Positions 55,067 through 63,034 of a stretch of 64,000 bases of DNA are shown in pieces; position 1 is the stretch's first letter; each line of letters begins with the position of its first letter. Made by a program: the position numbers and the translations under genes. The DNA lies in the NCBI GenBank assembly GCA_964250755.1, contig CAXUHB010000001.1:62001-126000 (forward strand), in the 5' to 3' direction. The stretch comes from DASWOJ01 sp964250755 (lineage in GTDB: Bacteria > Pseudomonadota > Alphaproteobacteria > Acetobacterales > Acetobacteraceae). Below the pieces are notes generated by a model that saw only the letters and a list, made by a program, of their open reading frames with translations, did no database searches and was not told where the DNA came from.

Positions 55067-55963
55067 GTGAAGGTTGGGGTGGTCGGCTTGGGCAGCATGG
55101 GGATGGGTGCCGCCCTCCACCTGCAGGGTGCAGGGCATGCCGTCCACGGCTGCGACACCCGCCCCGGCGCGGGCGCGGAGCTGGAAGCGGCAGGCGGGGC
55201 CTGCGCCGCAGATGTGTCCGCCCTGCCGCCGGAACTGGACGCGTTGATTGTCTTCGTCGTCAACGCCGCCCAGGCCGACGCTGTGCTGTTCGGCCCAGCC
55301 GCCGCACTGGAGCGGGTGGCCCCGGGCGGAGTCGTGCTCTGCTGCACGACCGTAGCGCCCGAAGCCGCCCGGACGTTCGCGGAGCGGGTGACCGGGACGG
55401 GACGGCTGTTCCTGGACGCTCCGGTGTCCGGCGGTGCCGCAGGCGCCCGGGGCGGCAGCATGACCGTGATGGCCAGCGGCGCCCCGGCGGCGTTCGAGCG
55501 TGCAGGGCCGGTGCTGGACGCCATTGCCGGGAAGGTCTGGCGGCTGGGCGACGAGGCCGGGGTGGGCAGCACCGTCAAGATGGTGAACCAGCTGCTGGCG
55601 GGCGTTCACATCGCGGTGGCCGGGGAGGCGATGGCGCTGGGGATACGCGCCGGGGCGGACCCGCAGGTGCTGTACGACGTGATCTCGACCTCGGCGGGCA
55701 GCAGTTGGATGTTCCAGAACCGGGTGCCGCACATCCTAGCGGGGGACGACACGCCGCTGTCGGCGGTCAACATCTTCGTCAAGGATTTGGGCATCGTGCT
55801 GGACCAGGCGCGGGCGCTGACCTTCCCGCTGCCGATGGCGTCGGCGGCGCACCAGTTGTTCCTGGCCGCGGCGGCTGCGGGGCATGGCGGGCGGGACGAC
55901 GCCTTCGTGATCCGGGTGTGGGAGGCGCTGGCGGGAATCGCCTTGCCGGGGCCGAAGGCGTGA
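55067..55963 (+). CDS. NAD-dependent 2-hydroxyacid dehydrogenase, L-threonate-dehydrogenase-like
   Basis: A 298-residue member of the 3-hydroxyisobutyrate/threonate dehydrogenase family. The Rossmann glycine motif is VGVVGLGSMGMGAALHL. DAPVSGGAAGARGGSMTVMA is the substrate loop and VKMVNQLLAGVHIAVAGEAM holds the catalytic lysine. The strand near SSWMFQNRVPHILAGD and AVNIFVKDLGIVLDQA closely matches LtnD, which makes 2-oxotetronate from L-threonate. GTG 55067 is preferred because GGAGG lies eight bases upstream. The stop overlaps the allophanate hydrolase start (GTGA). Confidence 0.87.
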   Translation: MKVGVVGLGSMGMGAALHLQGAGHAVHGCDTRPGAGAELEAAGGACAADVSALPPELDALIVFVVNAAQADAVLFGPAAALERVAPGGVVLCCTTVAPEAARTFAERVTGTGRLFLDAPVSGGAAGARGGSMTVMASGAPAAFERAGPVLDAIAGKVWRLGDEAGVGSTVKMVNQLLAGVHIAVAGEAMALGIRAGADPQVLYDVISTSAGSSWMFQNRVPHILAGDDTPLSAVNIFVKDLGIVLDQARALTFPLPMASAAHQLFLAAAAAGHGGRDDAFVIRVWEALAGIALPGPKA

Positions 55964-57648
55964 CGCCGACGGAGCAGATGCGGGCCTCCATCGCGGCGGA
56001 CCGGGCCTATGCCGATCCGGCGCTGTGGATCTGGCGCGTGCCGGACGACGACCTGCTGGCCCGCGCTGCCGCGCTGGAGGCGGAGGGGCCGCGCGGCCGC
56101 CCGCTGTGGGGCGTGCCGGTGGCGGTGAAGGACAACATTGATGTGGCGGGGATGCCGACCACGGCGGGTTGCCCGGACTACGCCTACCATCCCGCGGAAG
56201 ACTCGCCCGCCGTCGCGCGGCTGCTGGCGGCGGGGGCCGTCGTGATGGGCAAGACCAACCTGGACCAGTTCGCAACGGGGCTGGTCGGCGTGCGGTCGCC
56301 CTATGGGGTGCCGCGGAACGCGTTCGACCCGGCGCGCGTGCCGGGCGGCTCGTCGTCCGGGTCGGCGGTGGCGGTGGCGGCGGGGATCGTGCCGGTCAGC
56401 CTGGGAACGGACACTGCCGGGTCGGGACGGGTGCCGGCGATGTTCGGCGGCATCGTGGGGCTGAAGCCGACGCTCGGCGCGGTGCCGGTGCGCGGGGTGG
56501 TGCCGGCGTGCCGGTCCATTGACACGGTCTCGGTGTTCGCGCGCACGGTGGACGAGGCGCTTGGGGTGCTGCGGGTGGTGGCCGGGTGGGACGCGGCGGA
56601 CCCGTATTCGCGGCGGGCGCCGGCGGGTTGGCTGCGGCGGGGGGCACGGACGGCGGGGCGGGTGGCGGTGGCGGACGACCTGGGGGCGTGCGCGCCGGGC
56701 GTGGCGGAGCTGGTGCGGCGGGCTGCGGCGTCCGTGGCGGCGGTGCCTGTGCCCATCGCGCCGTTCCTGGCGCTGGCGCGGCTGCTGTATGACGGTCCCT
56801 GGGTGGCGGAGCGGACGAGCGCGCTGCGGGCGATGCTGAACCGTCCGGGGAGCCTGCACCCGGTCACGCGAGCGATCCTGACGGGCGGGCTGGAGCGGCG
56901 CACGGTGGATGCGTTCGATGCGTTCCACCTGCAAGCGCAGGTGCGGCGGGAGGCGGAGGCGTTGTTCGAGCATTACGACGCGCTGCTGGTGCCGACTGCG
57001 CCGTTCTGTCCGACGCTGGCGGAGGTGGAGGCCGATCCCATCGGGCCGAACAGCCGGCTGGGGACCTACACCAATTGGGTCAATTTGTGCGGCCTGTGCG
57101 CCATTGCGGTGCCGGCGGGCCTGGGGCGGGACGGGCCTGCGGGCGTCACGGTGATCGGCCCGGCGTGGTCCGAGGGGCGCATCGCCGCCTTGGCCGACGC
57201 GCTGCACCGCGGGGCGGCGGACCGGGTTGGGGCGACGGCTACGCCGCTGCCGCCTGCTGCCGGACCGGACCCGGTGGGCGCGGACGAGACGGTGCTGTTC
57301 TGCATCGGGGCGCATATGGCGGGGTTGCCGCTGAACGGGCAGGTGACGGCGCTGGGCGGGCGGTTCCTGCGGGCGGCGCGGACGCGGCCCGAGTACCGGC
57401 TGCATGTGCTGGGGCCGCGTCCAGGGATGGTGCGGGGCGGGACGGGGGCGGTGGCCGGGGAGGTCTGGGCGCTGCCGACGGCTGCGATCGGCACGCTGCT
57501 GGCGCAGGTTGCGCCGCCGCTGGGGTTCGGGACGGCGATGCTAGGGGACGGGCCGTGCCTGTCGTTCCTGGCGGAGGCGGCGGGGGTGGAGGGCGCGCGG
57601 GACATCACCGCACTGGGCGGATGGCGGGCCTACCTGGCAGAGGGTTAG
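55960..57648 (+). CDS. atzF: Allophanate hydrolase (amidase, AtzF-like)
   Basis: A 562-residue amidase-signature enzyme that hydrolyses allophanate to ammonia and CO2. The catalytic triad is readable: Lys57 in GVPVAVKDNID, the cis-Ser in RVPGGSSSGSAVAVAAG and the nucleophile Ser155 in GTDTAGSGRVPA. A second, C-terminal domain (about 440-562) is the one specific to AtzF and includes VLFCIGAHMAGLPLNGQVTA and ITALGGWRAYLAEG. The GTG overlaps the dehydrogenase stop, so both are co-translated. Urea carboxylase is not in the window, so the allophanate source may be elsewhere or the true substrate may differ. Confidence 0.9.
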   Translation: MTPTEQMRASIAADRAYADPALWIWRVPDDDLLARAAALEAEGPRGRPLWGVPVAVKDNIDVAGMPTTAGCPDYAYHPAEDSPAVARLLAAGAVVMGKTNLDQFATGLVGVRSPYGVPRNAFDPARVPGGSSSGSAVAVAAGIVPVSLGTDTAGSGRVPAMFGGIVGLKPTLGAVPVRGVVPACRSIDTVSVFARTVDEALGVLRVVAGWDAADPYSRRAPAGWLRRGARTAGRVAVADDLGACAPGVAELVRRAAASVAAVPVPIAPFLALARLLYDGPWVAERTSALRAMLNRPGSLHPVTRAILTGGLERRTVDAFDAFHLQAQVRREAEALFEHYDALLVPTAPFCPTLAEVEADPIGPNSRLGTYTNWVNLCGLCAIAVPAGLGRDGPAGVTVIGPAWSEGRIAALADALHRGAADRVGATATPLPPAAGPDPVGADETVLFCIGAHMAGLPLNGQVTALGGRFLRAARTRPEYRLHVLGPRPGMVRGGTGAVAGEVWALPTAAIGTLLAQVAPPLGFGTAMLGDGPCLSFLAEAAGVEGARDITALGGWRAYLAEG

Positions 57649-57670
57649 CGGCCAGGCTTTGCCGGCAGGG

Positions 57671-57760
57671 CTATATCCAGCGCGTCGCCCACAGTGCGAA
57701 AATACCCAGGCCGAGCAGCGCAAACGGTCCGGATAGCGTCAGCAGGAAGAACTCAGCCAT
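57671..57760 (-). CDS. Very small membrane protein, 29 aa
   Basis: This short gene reads MAEFFLLTLSGPFALLGLGI then FALWATRWI and a stop: a single hydrophobic helix with a charged end, like the small single-span accessory subunits of membrane complexes. Its ATG overlaps the last eight bases of the upstream 89-aa membrane protein gene. The overlap and helix character support it, but shortness limits confidence. No family recognised. Confidence 0.5.
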   Translation of the reverse strand: MAEFFLLTLSGPFALLGLGIFALWATRWI

Positions 57761-58022
57761 CCCTCAATCTCCCCAGCACGGCTTGCGCCACGAGATGTAG
57801 TTCTGCGCCGACGAAGAAACAAACGGATGCGACCAGCAACAGCCACCATCGCGGGACCGTGGCGAGGGTGCCGTAGAGTGCGCCGACCATCGGCGCGATG
57901 GTGCCGGTGATGGCCACGGCAATGCCCGTGGTGCTCAGCGCGCCGGCGGGCAGCTTTATGCGCTCGTTGTGGACCATGTTGGAGGCGGGCTGGGGCTGAG
58001 GCAGCAGAGTTGGGGGCGTCAT
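57753..58022 (-). CDS. Small two-helix membrane protein, 89 aa
   Basis: An 89-residue protein with a soluble start (TPPTLLPQPQPASNMVHNER) and two hydrophobic helices (STTGIAVAITGTIAPMVGAL and WWLLLVASVCFFVGAELHLV), ending LVAQAVLGRLRDG. The ATG overlaps the stop of the exonuclease gene by four bases (ATGA); an internal ATG at 57977 is a possible alternative. I do not know the function. It is followed by the overlapping 29-aa gene, so three genes form one unit. Confidence 0.65.
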   Translation of the reverse strand: MTPPTLLPQPQPASNMVHNERIKLPAGALSTTGIAVAITGTIAPMVGALYGTLATVPRWWLLLVASVCFFVGAELHLVAQAVLGRLRDG

Positions 58023-58627
58023 CGGGCGTTCTGGAAGGCCAGGGCCTCGACCGGATGCGGGGCCGGGGCGTGGTGCAGGCGGTGCAGGACGTGCATGGCG
58101 AGGGCCGCGTCCTCGAACGCGCCGTGGGCTGCGCCGGCGCGGGCGGGGAGGCCGAGATGGCGCAGCACCAGGTCCAGCTTGGCGGGCTGGCCGGCGTGGC
58201 GGGCGCGGAACTCCGTCATGGTGCAGTAGCGTCCACCGCGCCCGCCCGGGGCGGGGAGGCCGAGGCGCGCGAACTCCTGGGCCAGCATGCGCAGGTCGAA
58301 GGCGAGGTTGTGCGCGACCAGCACCCGCCCGTGCAGGGCGGCGCGCACCTGGTCGGCGTGGCCGGCGAAGGACGGCTGCCGCGCGAGGAACGCATCGGCC
58401 AGGCCGTGGACACGCAGGGCGATGGGGTGGCTGGGGCGCCCGGGGTTGAACACGAGGTGCAGCGCCGGGCCGGACGGGCGCAGCCCGGCGTCCAGGGGGA
58501 TGGCTGCCAACGAGACGATCCGGTCGGCGCCGGCGGTGCCCGTAGTCTCGGTGTCCAGCACCACGGCTTGGCGGCGGGCGGGGATGTACTTGCAGCCGGG
58601 GAGGCGGTGCGGGGCGGCTTGGTCCAT
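58019..58627 (-). CDS. DnaQ-like 3'-5' exonuclease (DEDDh)
   Basis: A 202-residue nuclease with the DEDDh layout. Exo I is VVLDTETTG (Asp25, Glu27), Exo II is VLVAHNLAFDLRMLAQEFA and Exo III is AAHGAFEDAALAMHVL, containing the His and Asp. It is shorter than the replicative epsilon subunit and lacks the polymerase-binding tail, so it is probably an accessory exonuclease for DNA or RNA repair. Its stop overlaps the start of the small membrane protein gene. No polymerase gene is adjacent. Confidence 0.9.
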   Translation of the reverse strand: MDQAAPHRLPGCKYIPARRQAVVLDTETTGTAGADRIVSLAAIPLDAGLRPSGPALHLVFNPGRPSHPIALRVHGLADAFLARQPSFAGHADQVRAALHGRVLVAHNLAFDLRMLAQEFARLGLPAPGGRGGRYCTMTEFRARHAGQPAKLDLVLRHLGLPARAGAAHGAFEDAALAMHVLHRLHHAPAPHPVEALAFQNAR

Positions 58628-58749
58628 GGTGGAGGGTCGTGCGGCAGGGCCTGGGGGTCAAGCGGGCCGCCCGGTCCCGGGAGCGTCGTCGCGATGCGCC
58701 CTTGCCGTGCGGCCTGCCGTGCGGCGGCGCGGTGCCGGGCGCCCCTGGA

Positions 58750-58782
58750 CTGCCGCGGCGCAAGTGCGCCTCGCAATGACGA
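58750..58782. repeat. Dispersed palindromic repeat, family B copy 3
   Basis: CTGCCGCGGCGCAAGTGCGC followed by CTCGCAATGACG matches the right half of the 697-793 element. It lies in the 58628-58884 interval between the exonuclease gene and tRNA-Leu, where I see no gene. Confidence 0.65.
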
Positions 58783-58884
58783 CGGGGGTAGGTGGTGTCG
58801 CGGCGGCAGGCGGGTGCATGGTCCCGCGATGGCGAGGCGGCCGGGTGTCGCGGTGGTCCTGCTTTGATCGAGTGCTGGGAAAGC

Positions 58885-59224
58885 TGGTGCGGACGGCGGG
58901 ACTCGAACCCGCACTCCCCTGGGGGACTCAGATTTTCATCCCACTTCGGCTTTCGCCGCCGCCCCGGGGGTGGCCCGCGGGACGTTCGTGGTCTGGACTA
59001 TCCCTTCGCCATGCAGCCGGCAGCGCCGGATGCGGCAGGCGCCCCCCGTCTAGTCTCTACACCTTCCCCGGCGGCCTGATGGGGCCGGGGCTTGGCTCGG
59101 GATCGGCTTGGACGGGGCGGCCCCGCCGTTAGCGTTCCCCGAGTTTGAGGGGTTCTACGCCGCGGGTTTCCCCGCGGGCACTCCAATCAGAAGTCTGCAG
59201 CGTCTACCGTTCCGCCACGTCCGC
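58885..59224 (-). tRNA. tRNA-Leu(UAA), interrupted by a group I intron
   Basis: The 5' exon (34 nt, 59224-59191) starts GCGGACGTGGCGGAACGGTA and ends GCAGACTT. The 3' exon (52 nt, 58936-58885) runs AAAATCTGAG through a long variable arm (TCCCC/GGGGA) and T-arm GCGGGTTCGAGTCCCGC to CGTCCGCACCA, with encoded CCA. GCGGACG pairs with CGTCCGC. Joining gives an 86-nt tRNA whose anticodon loop is CTTAAAA, that is UAA, with a G27-A43 mismatch at the stem top. The long variable arm and anticodon specify leucine. The gene lies just after the 2-hydroxyacid dehydrogenase stop on the same strand. Confidence 0.95.
58937..59190 (-). ncRNA. Group I self-splicing intron (IC3, Azoarcus/cyanobacterial type)
   Basis: The 254-nt intron lies between U34 and A35. 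P1: exon ACUU plus intron C (59194-59190) pairs with GGAGU (59184-59180), placing a U-G wobble (59191/59183) at the 5' splice site. P2: CCGCGGG-GAAA-CCCGCGG (59177-59160). P3: CCCCGTC (59117-59111) with GACGGGG (59050-59044). P7: GACTA (59055-59051) with TAGTC (59000-58996). P9: CGGC-GAAA-GCCG (58958-58947). The intron ends in G (58937). The core AAGGTGTAGAGACTAGACGG (59065-59046) matches what I recall of the Azoarcus tRNA-Ile ribozyme. No endonuclease gene is inside. Confidence 0.95.
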
Positions 59225-59247
59225 GTGGGACCGAACATAGCACCTGT

Positions 59248-60174
59248 TCAGGACTGCGCCACCGGCCCCCCTGCCACTTCGCACGCAATGTCCAGGGCGC
59301 GGCGGATCAGGGTCTCGTTGGCCTCGGGCGTGCGGAAGGCGCTGTGGGCGGACAGGGTGACGTTGTCCAGCAGCGTGAGGGGGTGGCCCGGCGGCAGCGG
59401 CTCATGGTCGAACACGTCCAGGGCGGCGTGGGACAGGGGGCCGTGGCGGAGCGCGTCCAGCAGCGCGGCTTCCTGGACCAGGGCGCCGCGGGCGGTGTTG
59501 ACGAGGATGGCGCCTGGGCGCATCGCGGCCAGCTCGGCGGCGCCCAGGATGCCGCGGGTCTCGTCGGTCAGCAGCAGGTGCAGGGACAGGACGTGGCTGT
59601 CCGCGAGAAGCTGCGGCAGGGGCACGAAGCGCACGCCGTCCGCGGTGCGCGGGGTGCGGTTCCAGGCGATCACCTCCATGCCGATGCCCTGGCCGATGCG
59701 CGCCATCTCCGCGGCGATGCCGCCGTAGCCCAGCAGGCCCAGGGTCTTGCCGCGGAGCTGCGTGCCCTCGGTCCGCGGCCAGGCGCCGGCGCGGACGCCG
59801 CGGTCCATGCGGGCGAGGCCGCGGGCGGCGGCCCACATGAGCGCCGCCGCGTGCTCGGCCACGGCCACGTCGCCGTAGCCGCGTATGGTGTGGACCGTGA
59901 CGCCCTGGGCGGCCAGGGCTTCGGGGTCCATGTAGCTGCGGGCGCCGGTGCCCAGGAAGATGACGTGGCGGAGGTCTGGGCAGGCGCGCAGGGCGTCCGC
60001 GGGCATGGTAGTGTGGTCGTTGAGGACGAAATGACAGCCGGCGAGCAGGGCGGGAAACTCCGCCGGGTCCACCTGCGCTTGCATGTTGAGGGCCACCGCC
60101 GGGTCGCTGCCGCGGCGGACCGCGTGCAGCACCCCAGCGAGCGCCTCGCTTGCGTCCAGGAACAGTCCCTTCAT
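59248..60174 (-). CDS. D-2-hydroxyacid dehydrogenase family protein
   Basis: A 308-residue NAD(P)-dependent oxidoreductase. The nucleotide-binding motif is GLLGYGGIAAEMARIG (about 143-158). The catalytic arginine lies in VNTARGALVQEAALLDALR, the glutamate in DVFDHEPLPPGHPL and the histidine in NVTLSAHSAFRTPEA. The substrate loop near VIFLGTGARSYMDPEALAAQ is also typical. Substrates of the family include glycerate, lactate and phosphoglycerate; which applies here is not evident. A GAGGGG site precedes the ATG. It is divergent from the S1C protease gene. Confidence 0.92.
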   Translation of the reverse strand: MKGLFLDASEALAGVLHAVRRGSDPAVALNMQAQVDPAEFPALLAGCHFVLNDHTTMPADALRACPDLRHVIFLGTGARSYMDPEALAAQGVTVHTIRGYGDVAVAEHAAALMWAAARGLARMDRGVRAGAWPRTEGTQLRGKTLGLLGYGGIAAEMARIGQGIGMEVIAWNRTPRTADGVRFVPLPQLLADSHVLSLHLLLTDETRGILGAAELAAMRPGAILVNTARGALVQEAALLDALRHGPLSHAALDVFDHEPLPPGHPLTLLDNVTLSAHSAFRTPEANETLIRRALDIACEVAGGPVAQS

Positions 60175-60343
60175 GCCGCACCCCTCATGTGACCTCAGCC
60201 CCGCCTGCCCCGGCCCGACCTGTTCCAGCCCGACCAGTTCCAGCCCCGGGCGCCCCGACACTGCTATGGGCGCCCGCGGCGGGCAAGGCGCGGCGGACCG
60301 TATGCGATTGACGGTGCGGGGGCGGGTGGCCCATCGTCCTGCC

Positions 60344-61240
60344 ATGAAGCAACTCACGTCCGTGCTGGCCGCTTGCGGGCTGGCGACCTTGCTGGTGGCC
60401 TCTCCCGCGGGGGCGCAAAAGGGGTCGTCCCGCACGCCGTCCGATGGGCTGCGGACCAGCGGGGACGGGTTCAACCTGCCGGGCAAGCCGCCGCCGCTGG
60501 GGCAGTCGAGCAGCTTCGACCCGGGCACTTTGCCGCGGATAGAGGGGCCGCGGGTCGAGGGGCAGCGCGGGGGGGACGGCCGTGTGCCATCGGCCAGCGA
60601 GCGTCCGACCAGCAGCGGCACCGGCTTCGTGGTGGCGGACGGCCGGGTGATGACCAACAACCACGTGGTCGAGGACTGCGGGCGCATGGCGGTGCGCAGC
60701 GCCGCGGGCACGCGGTTCGCGGCCAAGGTGGAGGTGACGGACCGGCGTCGCGACCTGGCGCTGATGAGCGTGCCGTCCAGCGTCGGGCCGCCGCTGACCT
60801 TCCGCGACAATCCGCCGGTGCAGCGCGGGGAGACCGTCGTGACCTACGGTTTCCCCTTGTCGGGCCTGCTGTCGTCCGGCCCCACGCTGACGACGGGGGA
60901 CGTGAGCGCCTTGGCCGGGCTGCGGGACAACCCGGTCAACCTGCAGATCAGCGCGCCGGTGCAGCCGGGCAACTCCGGCGGGCCGCTGCTGGACAGCCAG
61001 GGCAACGTGATCGGCGTGGTGGTCAGCAAGCTGAACGCCGCGCGCATCGCGGAGATCACCGGGGGGGACATCCCGCAGAACGTGAACTTCGCGGTGAAGG
61101 GGACGGAGGCGCTGGCGTTCCTGCGGGCGAACGGGGTGCAGCCGCAGACGGCGAGCAGCACGGGGACGGACAAGCGGAACACGGAAATCGGGCAGATCGC
61201 CAACGCCTCTACCGTGCACGTGCTGTGCTTCCGGCAGTAA
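60344..61240 (+). CDS. Trypsin-like serine protease (S1C/DegP-like), periplasmic
   Basis: A 298-residue protein with a signal peptide (LTSVLAACGLATLLVASPAG). A proline/glycine-rich linker follows, then a chymotrypsin-fold domain. The triad is readable: His in VMTNNHVVEDC, Asp in RRRDLALMSV and Ser in VQPGNSGGPLLDSQGNVIG. No PDZ domain follows, so it is shorter than DegP/DegQ and closer to stand-alone S1C proteases. It probably cleaves misfolded or specific periplasmic proteins. It is divergent from the dehydrogenase gene, with tRNA-Gly just downstream. Confidence 0.93.
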   Translation: MKQLTSVLAACGLATLLVASPAGAQKGSSRTPSDGLRTSGDGFNLPGKPPPLGQSSSFDPGTLPRIEGPRVEGQRGGDGRVPSASERPTSSGTGFVVADGRVMTNNHVVEDCGRMAVRSAAGTRFAAKVEVTDRRRDLALMSVPSSVGPPLTFRDNPPVQRGETVVTYGFPLSGLLSSGPTLTTGDVSALAGLRDNPVNLQISAPVQPGNSGGPLLDSQGNVIGVVVSKLNAARIAEITGGDIPQNVNFAVKGTEALAFLRANGVQPQTASSTGTDKRNTEIGQIANASTVHVLCFRQ

Positions 61241-61360
61241 GCCGCGGGATTGGGTTCGCGCGGCGGCGGATGGCGCCGCGCTTGTCCGGCCTACCCAGAT
61301 CGTTTGACCGTGGGTGGACGGCTTGTCCGGCTGGGACGCGCACGCTATTTGTTGGGCTGC

Positions 61361-61434
61361 GCGGGCGTAGCATAGTGGTAATGCGGTAGCCTTCCAAGCT
61401 ACTGATGAGGGTTCGATTCCCTCCGCCCGCTCCA
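61361..61434 (+). tRNA. tRNA-Gly(UCC)
   Basis: A 74-nt cloverleaf with acceptor GCGGGCG/CGCCCGC and D-arm GCATAGTGGTAATGC. The anticodon stem-loop is TAGC-CTTCCAA-GCTA (anticodon TCC) and the T-arm is GAGGGTTCGATTCCCTC. The sequence ends in encoded TCCA. Confidence 0.97.
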
Positions 61435-61454
61435 GCCCGCGGGCAGCGCGACCC

Positions 61455-62705
61455 CTATCGCAGCAGAATGTAGTTGATCGTCAGCGGAATAGTGATGGTC
61501 GGGTCGGTGTTCTCCGCCGGCAGGGGCGCCAGTTGCGCGTTGCGCCACACGGCTTCGGCAGCCATGTCGAGCCACCTTGATCCGCTGCTGCTTTTAACCT
61601 GCACCGACTGCACGCGGCCTAGGCGGTTCACGACCAGCACAACCTGGACCGTGCCGTCCTCCCCGGTCGCGGCGGCCTGCGGCGGGTAGAAGCGGTGGCG
61701 GCGCCAGTAGTCCGCCAGGCCCTGCGCCCAGTCCGCGCCGATGTTGCGGGCGCGCACGTCGAAGAAGGCCTCGGACCGGTTCGGGCCGGGCTTGGGCGTG
61801 CCGAGCGAGAAGTCTATCGCCCTTGATCCCGCGGACCCGCGGGGCGCGGGGGCGCGACTGGCGGCCGGGCCGAAGTTGAGGTCCATCGGCGCGCCCAGGC
61901 TGCCAAGCTGCTGCTGCGGTGCCGCCGGGGCCGGGCGCGGACGGGGCGGGGCCAGGGGCGGCAAGGGCGGGGGCGGGGCGGGCACGGCGAAGTCGGGCAC
62001 GAGGTCGCGCGGGGTCTGCGCGGGCGGCAGGGCGTCCGGCTGCGCCAGGCGGACGGCGGGCGGGGCTGACGGGACCGGCGGGGGCGGAATGGGCGGGGGC
62101 GGCGCTGGGATGGGCAGCGTGGCCTCCGGCGCGGGATCGGGCGGCGGCGCCGGGTCAGGCGGCGCCGGGCTTGGCTGGGGTGGAGTGGGTTGGGTTTGGC
62201 TAGGCGGCTGGGGTACGGCCGTGGGCGGGGCCATCGCCATCTGGACGGGCGGCTCGGGAATGGGCGGCGGCTCGGCCGGGGACGCGGCGGCCTGGGGCGG
62301 CGGAGACGGGTCCGGCTCAGGCGGGGCGGGCGGGGGCGGGACGTCCGGGGCGGGCGGGGCCATCGCAAGCTGCTGCGGCTCGGCAGGCGCAGGCGTTGGG
62401 GGTGCAGGCGGGGCAGCCTGGGCCTCCGTGGTCGGCGAAGCCTCGCTGGGCTGGGACGGGGGCGTGGCGTCCTGCGCGGTCTGCTCGGACGTGGACGGGG
62501 CCGTGCCGCCGCCGTCGTCGAACACCAGGTCGTAGGACGGGGCGACGGGCTGCGGCGGCTTCTGGCGCGGGACCACTAGCAGCGCGGCCACGGCGGCTGC
62601 ATGCAGCAGGACGGAGCCGGCCAGCCACCAGGCCCGGCGGCGGCGGGCTGCGGCCGCCTGCCCCGGGAGAGGCAGGCGCGGGCTGGCTGTGACGGTCAGG
62701 AGCAT
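61455..62705 (-). CDS. TonB family energy transducer
   Basis: A 416-residue inner-membrane protein linking the proton-motive force to outer-membrane receptors. The N-terminus has a basic stretch and one helix (AWWLAGSVLLHAAAVAALLV), followed by a long proline-rich periplasmic spacer of about 250 residues. The C-terminal TonB fold has YWRRHRFYPPQAAATGEDGT, VQVVLVVNRLGRVQSVQVKS and SSGSRWLDMAAEAVWRNAQL, with the YP motif that contacts TonB boxes. No exbB/exbD are in the window. The gene lies between two tRNAs on the opposite strand. Confidence 0.93.
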   Translation of the reverse strand: MLLTVTASPRLPLPGQAAAARRRRAWWLAGSVLLHAAAVAALLVVPRQKPPQPVAPSYDLVFDDGGGTAPSTSEQTAQDATPPSQPSEASPTTEAQAAPPAPPTPAPAEPQQLAMAPPAPDVPPPPAPPEPDPSPPPQAAASPAEPPPIPEPPVQMAMAPPTAVPQPPSQTQPTPPQPSPAPPDPAPPPDPAPEATLPIPAPPPPIPPPPVPSAPPAVRLAQPDALPPAQTPRDLVPDFAVPAPPPPLPPLAPPRPRPAPAAPQQQLGSLGAPMDLNFGPAASRAPAPRGSAGSRAIDFSLGTPKPGPNRSEAFFDVRARNIGADWAQGLADYWRRHRFYPPQAAATGEDGTVQVVLVVNRLGRVQSVQVKSSSGSRWLDMAAEAVWRNAQLAPLPAENTDPTITIPLTINYILLR

Positions 62706-62884
62706 AGGTTGCTGGGCATACGTCCCGGGATATAGCGGCCCATGCCGGAGTGCGGAACACTTGCTGCGGACCGCCCGCGCCGGGCGGGCGGCGTCATCAG
62801 GCTTGACAGAAGCGCCGCCGCGCTCTTTCTACGTCCCGCGCGGTCCGCCGTGCCCGGCGTGCCGGGCACGGCACCGGTCCATGC

Positions 62885-62962
62885 AGGGGTGTAGCTCAAC
62901 TAGGCTAGAGCGCCGGTCTCCAAAACCGGAGGTTGCGGGTTCGATTCCCTCCGCCCCTGCCA
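62885..62962 (+). tRNA. tRNA-Trp(CCA)
   Basis: A 78-nt cloverleaf. The acceptor arm AGGGGTG pairs with CGCCCCT, with one wobble. The anticodon stem-loop CCGGT-CTCCAAA-ACCGG gives anticodon CCA; the T-arm is GCGGGTTCGATTCCCTCCG-like. It ends in GCCA. Its place before secE-nusG is a common bacterial arrangement. Confidence 0.97.
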
Positions 62963-63034
62963 ACGCACCACACCTTCAAGCGCTGGCGCATCCCGTGCCG
63001 GCCTGGCGCAGCCGTCTCGGAGAGTTGCAGGCAC

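Noticed and set aside
58885..59224. Reading the region as a tmRNA (a tRNA-like 3' end with structured RNA upstream)
   Set aside because: The 5' and 3' halves make a full tRNA-Leu with a D-arm, anticodon stem and long variable arm. The middle has group I core motifs and no tag-peptide reading frame.
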